Assembly: GCA_006176705.1 (NCBI GenBank)
Contig: QRFJ01000306.1
Coordinates: 434,001-498,000 of the forward strand
Origin: Cocos nucifera
Taxonomy: Eukaryota > Streptophyta > Magnoliopsida > Arecales > Arecaceae
DNA length: 64,000 nucleotides
Direction: 5' to 3'
The position numbers and the translations under genes are program-made. The notes beneath the pieces were generated by a model. It made no database searches and was not told where the DNA came from. It saw only the letters and a program-made list of their open reading frames with translations. Each line of letters starts with the position of its first letter. The first letter of the stretch is position 1. Shown here piece after piece: positions 59,212 through 64,000 of this stretch.

Positions 59212-60289
59212 TGTTGGGGATAATCCCGCTCCTGCCGAAGCCCGGCCCGACGCTCAGCCCAATGTAACCAGTAGCCGCTGAAGAGCTTTAGCGCCAGGCG
59301 CCAGGCCGAGCCCCTACCACGGCCGAACTGCCTACGAACTCCCTCGCCGAACTCCTCCGCCCGCCGAACTTCCTGACGGCCGAGCCGGACTCCAAGCGGC
59401 AGGACTTCTTCGAGCGGACTTCAACGCCCGTTCGACCCGAGTTCCTCTCCAGGCGAGCCGAACTCCTCAGCGGACGGGCTTTAGTGAACTCCCCGAAGCG
59501 GTCGTCACTCGAGCCCGAACTCCTCAGCAGTCGTCACTGGGCCGAACTCCTCAGCGGTCGCCCTCATCAAACTCGGCCGACCGAGCTCCTACCGGAACTC
59601 CAAGTGTCAAGCCTCAGCCCAAGTCCAACAGCGGCCGAACCCCAAACGGCCGAGCTTCAATGAAGTCCTCTCAGCGGCCGAACTCTGTCACAAGCGGACG
59701 AGCCTTAGCTTCGGACGATACTGTCGCCAGACAGCCTATGGGACCGAACCTCCCTCCGTACTTCGGACTCTTCAGGAGCCCGACGACTCCTCCGAGTATG
59801 GGCACACGATCCACCGGACGGCCTTCCTCTCCGTATCCGGAAGCTCCATGCAACCCATCGACCATCAGTATGGCTCCGCCGCACCACAGGACGACGCCTT
59901 CCTCCGCGGGCGATATGCGACCCACTGTCAGGCGGCAGATGGCTCCCACGATCCGCCGCACCGGACGATGCCGTGAGACTCTCCGTACCGAACTCCATGC
60001 TGCCCGACGACTCTCTGCCAGACGGCACAGCCGTCACCATCAACTAAGCTCCGCGATAAAAGGACCCCTCCCGACATACTAAGGCTAAGCTCTCTGAACT
60101 CTCGACTCCCTCTAAGCTCCGGAACCCATTCCGAGCACTCCATTACTGTTGGCCGGAAACTAACTTGACCGTCGGAGGGTCCTGCCGGAGCCACCACCCC
60201 ATCGGTTCCGGACGGAACTTCGTTTTGCAGGTCCCCGGCGGCGACCTCAGCGGCCTCGATTCCGGCGACGACGGAAATCTGCACCAACA
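59212..60289 (+). repeat. Tat-like LTR D
   Basis: TGTTGGGGATAATCCCGCTC to CTGCACCAACA (1078 bp). The left 5-bp flank is GGGAT (copia RT); the right is GTGGT, so there is no TSD. The TATA region is CGCGATAAAAGG, sharing the altered CGCG with the 3' LTR of element C. The U5 end also matches C. The U3 middle (59330-59640) is unlike C and contains extra CCGAACTCCTCAGC words. Confidence 0.9.
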
Positions 60290-60535
60290 GTGGTTAAGTC
60301 TCTAATCTCCTAAACAGCTTATGTGGTGTCAGTATAATTTATTATTATTTTTTATTTTTATTATTTTTTTAAAAAAATATTTTTAACTATTTTTTTAATT
60401 TTTTATTAATTTTTATTAATTTTTAATTATTTTATTATTATATTATTATTATTTTATTTTTTAAATTATATATATTATTTTTTTAATTATTTTTTAAGCA
60501 ACTAAATCACGATCCTTGGCAATGATGCCAAAATT
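60290..60535 (-). other. Second copy of the Athila-like leader and PBS
   Basis: Begins with GTGGT and TAAGTCTCTAATCTCC, aligning with 46169-46395. PBS at 60530-60510 on the minus strand, reading TGGCATCATTGCCAAGGAT. Much AT-rich low complexity between. Confidence 0.75.
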
Positions 60536-62046
60536 TGATCACTAGCATAGACGGTCAAAAATAAAATCTAACTCACTGCATATAAATAGGATAAGTCAAT
60601 ATCATATCCTTAGGGATTGTATTAATTATATTTAAATTATAAATTAAAAATAATTAATAATTAATTAATTAAAAGACTACTTAAATTAATTAAAAAAATA
60701 AATTAAATAGCAAATTAATTAAAAGAGGAGTTACAAGTATAAAGATGGATTTTTGGGATCTCAATTGATCTTTTATCTGATAGCTGGTATTCTTTTTTAA
60801 GATACCGGTATTCTTTTTTAAGATACTGTAATTGATATCTAACCAATAAAAATATAACCTATCTTAGAGAACACGACCTGTACCCTTAGATCACAATCCA
60901 TTTCTTAAAGCTATAGACTAGTCTAAATTGAATTAGATAGAATAAAATGAATTAATCTAAATATAAGCTATCGTAAGAGTACGAACTGTACTCATAAATT
61001 ATGAGTCCCATAAATTATTCTAGATCAATCTTATAAAGATACAAAAATATTATAAATAAAAATCATCTTTATTATAAATTAAAAAATATAAAAAATAAAA
61101 AATACTGTCAAAATAAGATCATAATGATCTCTTGAGAACTAGATGATTAGCTAGACATCGGAAAGCTTCTTATTGAAATCTTCATCCTGAAATCTGAGAT
61201 CTTTCTTCCAATAACTTGAAACAAGAATCAATATCAAGAAGAAAAGATTTTATGGAGAAGATGATTTAAATTTATGGAGAAAAGAAAGAAGAAAAAGAAT
61301 ATTACGGCTGTTTAGAGAAGAAAGAGAGAGAGGAAGGAAGAGAGAGGAGGCCGTGAAAAGGCTTGAGAGGCTGCTGGCGGCCGTGTAGCAAAAATATAGA
61401 GGAGAGGATGAGTAGAGTTTGAATTGAAAATAAGATTTAAAAAAAATTATATTTTGATCGGGATTTATCTCGGATGAATTTGCTTTAGCACCTGTCCACG
61501 AAGACTTGGCCACGAACCCGCCATGCCGCATGCAGTACCCACTCACGGACCTGCTAACCACAGCTTCACGCATCCGCTATCAATCTCACAGACCCGCTAT
61601 CAGCCGCGCATGAAACCGTGCCGGCAAAATCCTCATGAACCCGCAAAGCCGCACGGCGCTTGTTAACTCCCCACACTTGATGCCGCGTAAAAAAGATTGG
61701 ACCGCGCTCAACGAACCACCAGTGCGTTAAAACCAAATCAGCAGCAACCCTTTTAACCAATAAAATTATAAAAAAATAAATTTATTTTTTTTATAATAAC
61801 CCATACATCCTTTTTGGATTCCTATTTTTATTTTCTATAATATCATATGCATTCTTCTTTTAATTTAATTTCGTTTTGAATCCAATTTATCTCAAATTTT
61901 CTTCGTTGTGACCCACAAGTCACGCTCTTTCAAGTGGTGATCCTATTTTCTACAAAAAATAGATAAAAATATTAATTCTTAAAAAATTAAAATAAATTAA
62001 TTAATAAATTAATATTTATATATATATATATTTAATATATACATTA
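60536..62046 (-). repeat. Second copy of the Athila-like 5' LTR
   Basis: Plus-strand ends TGATCACTAGCATAGACGG and ATATACATTA. Aligns with 46396-47921. Reads cleaner than that copy, with fewer apparent single-base gains. Confidence 0.75.
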
Positions 62047-62782
62047 GTGGATATTCACTTGCTTATTCATTCTCCTTGTAAAATAATATACAATTATTTT
62101 TGTAGGCATGTATAGGGATATAGTTAAGTTCCAATTCCCGTATATATGTTTTTGCTTTAATATATGATTTCGAAAGTGTTGATCCATCGGAAAGAGCTAC
62201 TTTAATCAATACTAAATTTTGATCAAATAACTTATAACTCCATAGGTTCACAGTTTTAATATGAAGCAATTTGATCAAAAACTCTAACTTCGAGAACTTC
62301 ACATAATTTGGGTAAAGTGGCTCTCGTGCATCCCGAACAAACTTTATAAACTATTCAAAAGTCCCTTCTATCTTATTAATATTATATTCATGATTAGAAC
62401 TACCTTGAGATGCACTAGTACTCATTGGTACATTTGAGCTAATATCCTGATGTAAATCATCCAATAGTGATCCTATACCACCAGGTTCAGCAGCATCAAT
62501 ATCATCTTCGATATCGTCATCATCGTACATAATTTTATTCGGATCATCCTTCCTATGTTATATCCAGCGAGTATACTTCTTGTCCATACCAAAACGTAGC
62601 AGATGCTCCTCAACAAGTGATATGTGATGATATATCATATTGACATATCTTTTGCATGCATACTTTATCCGATTGGCACTATCAGCCTTACACCATACAA
62701 ATTCAATAAAATCTCGAACACTTTTTCAATATTCAGGCAAGAAAATATCCCTAGCATTCATCCAACTTTTGTTGATATCCAT
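62047..62782 (-). pseudogene. CACTA transposase TNP2, N-terminal part (cleaner copy)
   Basis: From ATG at 62782 the minus strand reads MDINKSWMNARDI, the start of the Transpos_assoc domain. Next come RDFIEFVWCKADSANRIKYA, then HHISLVEEHLLRFGMDKKYT (about 62620-62560), an acidic stretch, and PNYVKFSKLEFLIKLLHIKT. Open sequence from 62302 includes DGSTLSKSYIKAKTYIREL and IPIHAYKNNCILFYKENE. It stops 12 nt before the LTR joint, where SEYP can join to the CDEPRYK at 30375 across the insertion. Four stops are visible (after DIFLPEY, KYTRWI, GTFE and KENE). It initiates DNA transposition in intact elements; this one is dead. Confidence 0.8.
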
Positions 62783-64000
62783 CTGATAATAAAGAATAAT
62801 GATTCATGAATCCTAACTCCACCAACTCCTTTCTAATGGGTGTGGTTCTAATTCTTTCAAAAATGCATCATTTTTATTATTGCCATAGCTTTGTTCTTTA
62901 TTCCATATCCGAAAAAAAATTCGGCAACATCTTCCCATAGTTCTCTAAGTACACGATATAGATGGATCATATTTTAACTACATCTAATATGTACCCAGAG
63001 AACAAATGAGATAACAACGACAAAATTTTTCATAATAGAATAAAGAACACCATGATAATAATAAAATATTGATGCATTTATCAACTACCCAAATTGGGGC
63101 ATCCGAGAGTCGTTCATAAAGTCTATTTTGGGGACCCTGGGACCGACTCTTGAATAGAAGTCTAAGGTTTCATCAATGCATACATTAAATCATTACCAAA
63201 TAGAATTTCAGATTGGATCCCGGACCAAATCCCGGATCGAATCTCGAATCATATCCCAGACAGGATCCCAGATCGGATCTCGACTCAAATCCCGATTGAG
63301 ATTCGACTCAGATCATGACCCAAATTCCAAACTGAATTCGGACATGATCCTAGACCGAATCTCGAACTAAATCTCAATCTGGATCCCGATCAAGATCCGA
63401 CCCGAATCATGATCTAAATTCCAAATTAGATTTCGGATCAGATTTCGATCGAGATTTGACCCGGATCATGATCCGAATCCCAGACAAGATTTCGACTCAA
63501 ATCCTTGATCGAAACTCGATCTGGATCCCAGACCGAATAGTTCATATGCATTAAAAATTAAAACCTTCGGCTAATGCAAATTAAAATATTAAATCATAAT
63601 CATAATGAAATACAGGAACTAAATAAATAAAAAGATTAAACTATAACAAGTAAAAGCATAAAAATATAATTAAAAATCTAACTATTTTAATTATAAAAAT
63701 AACTTTTTAAAAATATTTTTCAATTTATCTTAAATTTATTTATCAATTAAATTATTATTATTATTACTACTACTACTATTACTATTATTATTATTACTAT
63801 TCTTATTATTACTATTATTACTATTACTATTACTATTACTAATATTACTATTATTATTTATACTACCACTATTATTATTATTACTACTACTTTTACTATT
63901 ATTATTATTACTATTATTATTATTATTATTTTATTTTTATTACTTATTAAAATTTAAAAAATGATTAAGGACTAACCCAACCCACTATGGCCCCTCCGCC
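62783..64000 (-). other. Upstream region of the CACTA element, second copy
   Basis: Aligns with 48695-49950. 63205-63540 is a dense array of GGATCCCGG, CGGATCGAATCTCGA and GATCCGAATCCC words in both orientations (subterminal-repeat-like). 63745-63950 is TTA/ATT-rich low complexity. The last ~30 bases enter the C-rich island. Confidence 0.5.

Noticed and set aside
59212..60289. LTR D as a simple solo LTR
   Set aside because: The 5-bp flanks differ (GGGAT and GTGGT), and the right flank is that of element C, so unequal recombination within one insertion does not explain it.

Overview
This window is eukaryotic plant DNA, very probably monocot and possibly a palm. The palm guess rests only on the look of the retroelement families and is not proven. 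It is AT-rich intergenic sequence packed with nested transposable elements. I see no intact host protein-coding gene, no tRNA or rRNA gene and no CRISPR array. The only hint of a host gene is a minus-strand promoter and first exon at 17816-17960.

Layout. 1-5779: 3' part of a decayed SIRE/Maximus-type Ty1/copia element (gag relic, about 3.4 kb of AT-rich non-coding interior, LTR). 5786-6494 and 11700-12260: two pieces of a minus-strand En/Spm (CACTA) Transposase_24 gene, split by Ty3/gypsy Tat-like element A (6495-11673). 13338-18632: non-coding sequence, a possible gene start, and a 660-bp AT microsatellite. 19225-22925: plant-mobile-domain (PMD) pseudogene flanked on both sides by clusters of GGCGCC motifs. 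24275-26418: minus-strand FAR1/MULE transposase pseudogene. 28016-30390: C-terminal half of a minus-strand CACTA TNP2 transposase.

30391-47921: a gag-only, Athila-like LTR element on the minus strand, inserted in the TNP2 exon. It carries two nested Tat-like elements: B (32394-38075, TSD AGGTT) and C (40269-46168, TSD GTGGT). 47922-48694 holds the N-terminal half of TNP2, followed by its upstream region. 52448-59211: a Ty1/copia element with LTR, tRNA-Met PBS, structured leader, gag and an integrase-RT fragment that lacks protease. It is cut off at the YVDD motif by a fourth Tat-like LTR (D, 59212-60289). 60290-64000 is a second, cleaner version of the sequence that starts at 46169. This is either a segmental duplication or two haplotypes placed in tandem.

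Theme. Every LTR element here lacks part or all of pol. The three Tat-like copies keep gag, a short relic of the pol end, and a 3' region made of tandem repeats whose units are inverted repeats. The arrays differ between copies, but the fold appears kept: paired arms change together between copies. This gag-only family with hairpin arrays is the best candidate for an undescribed system. It may depend on proteins supplied in trans by an autonomous relative, which is inference.
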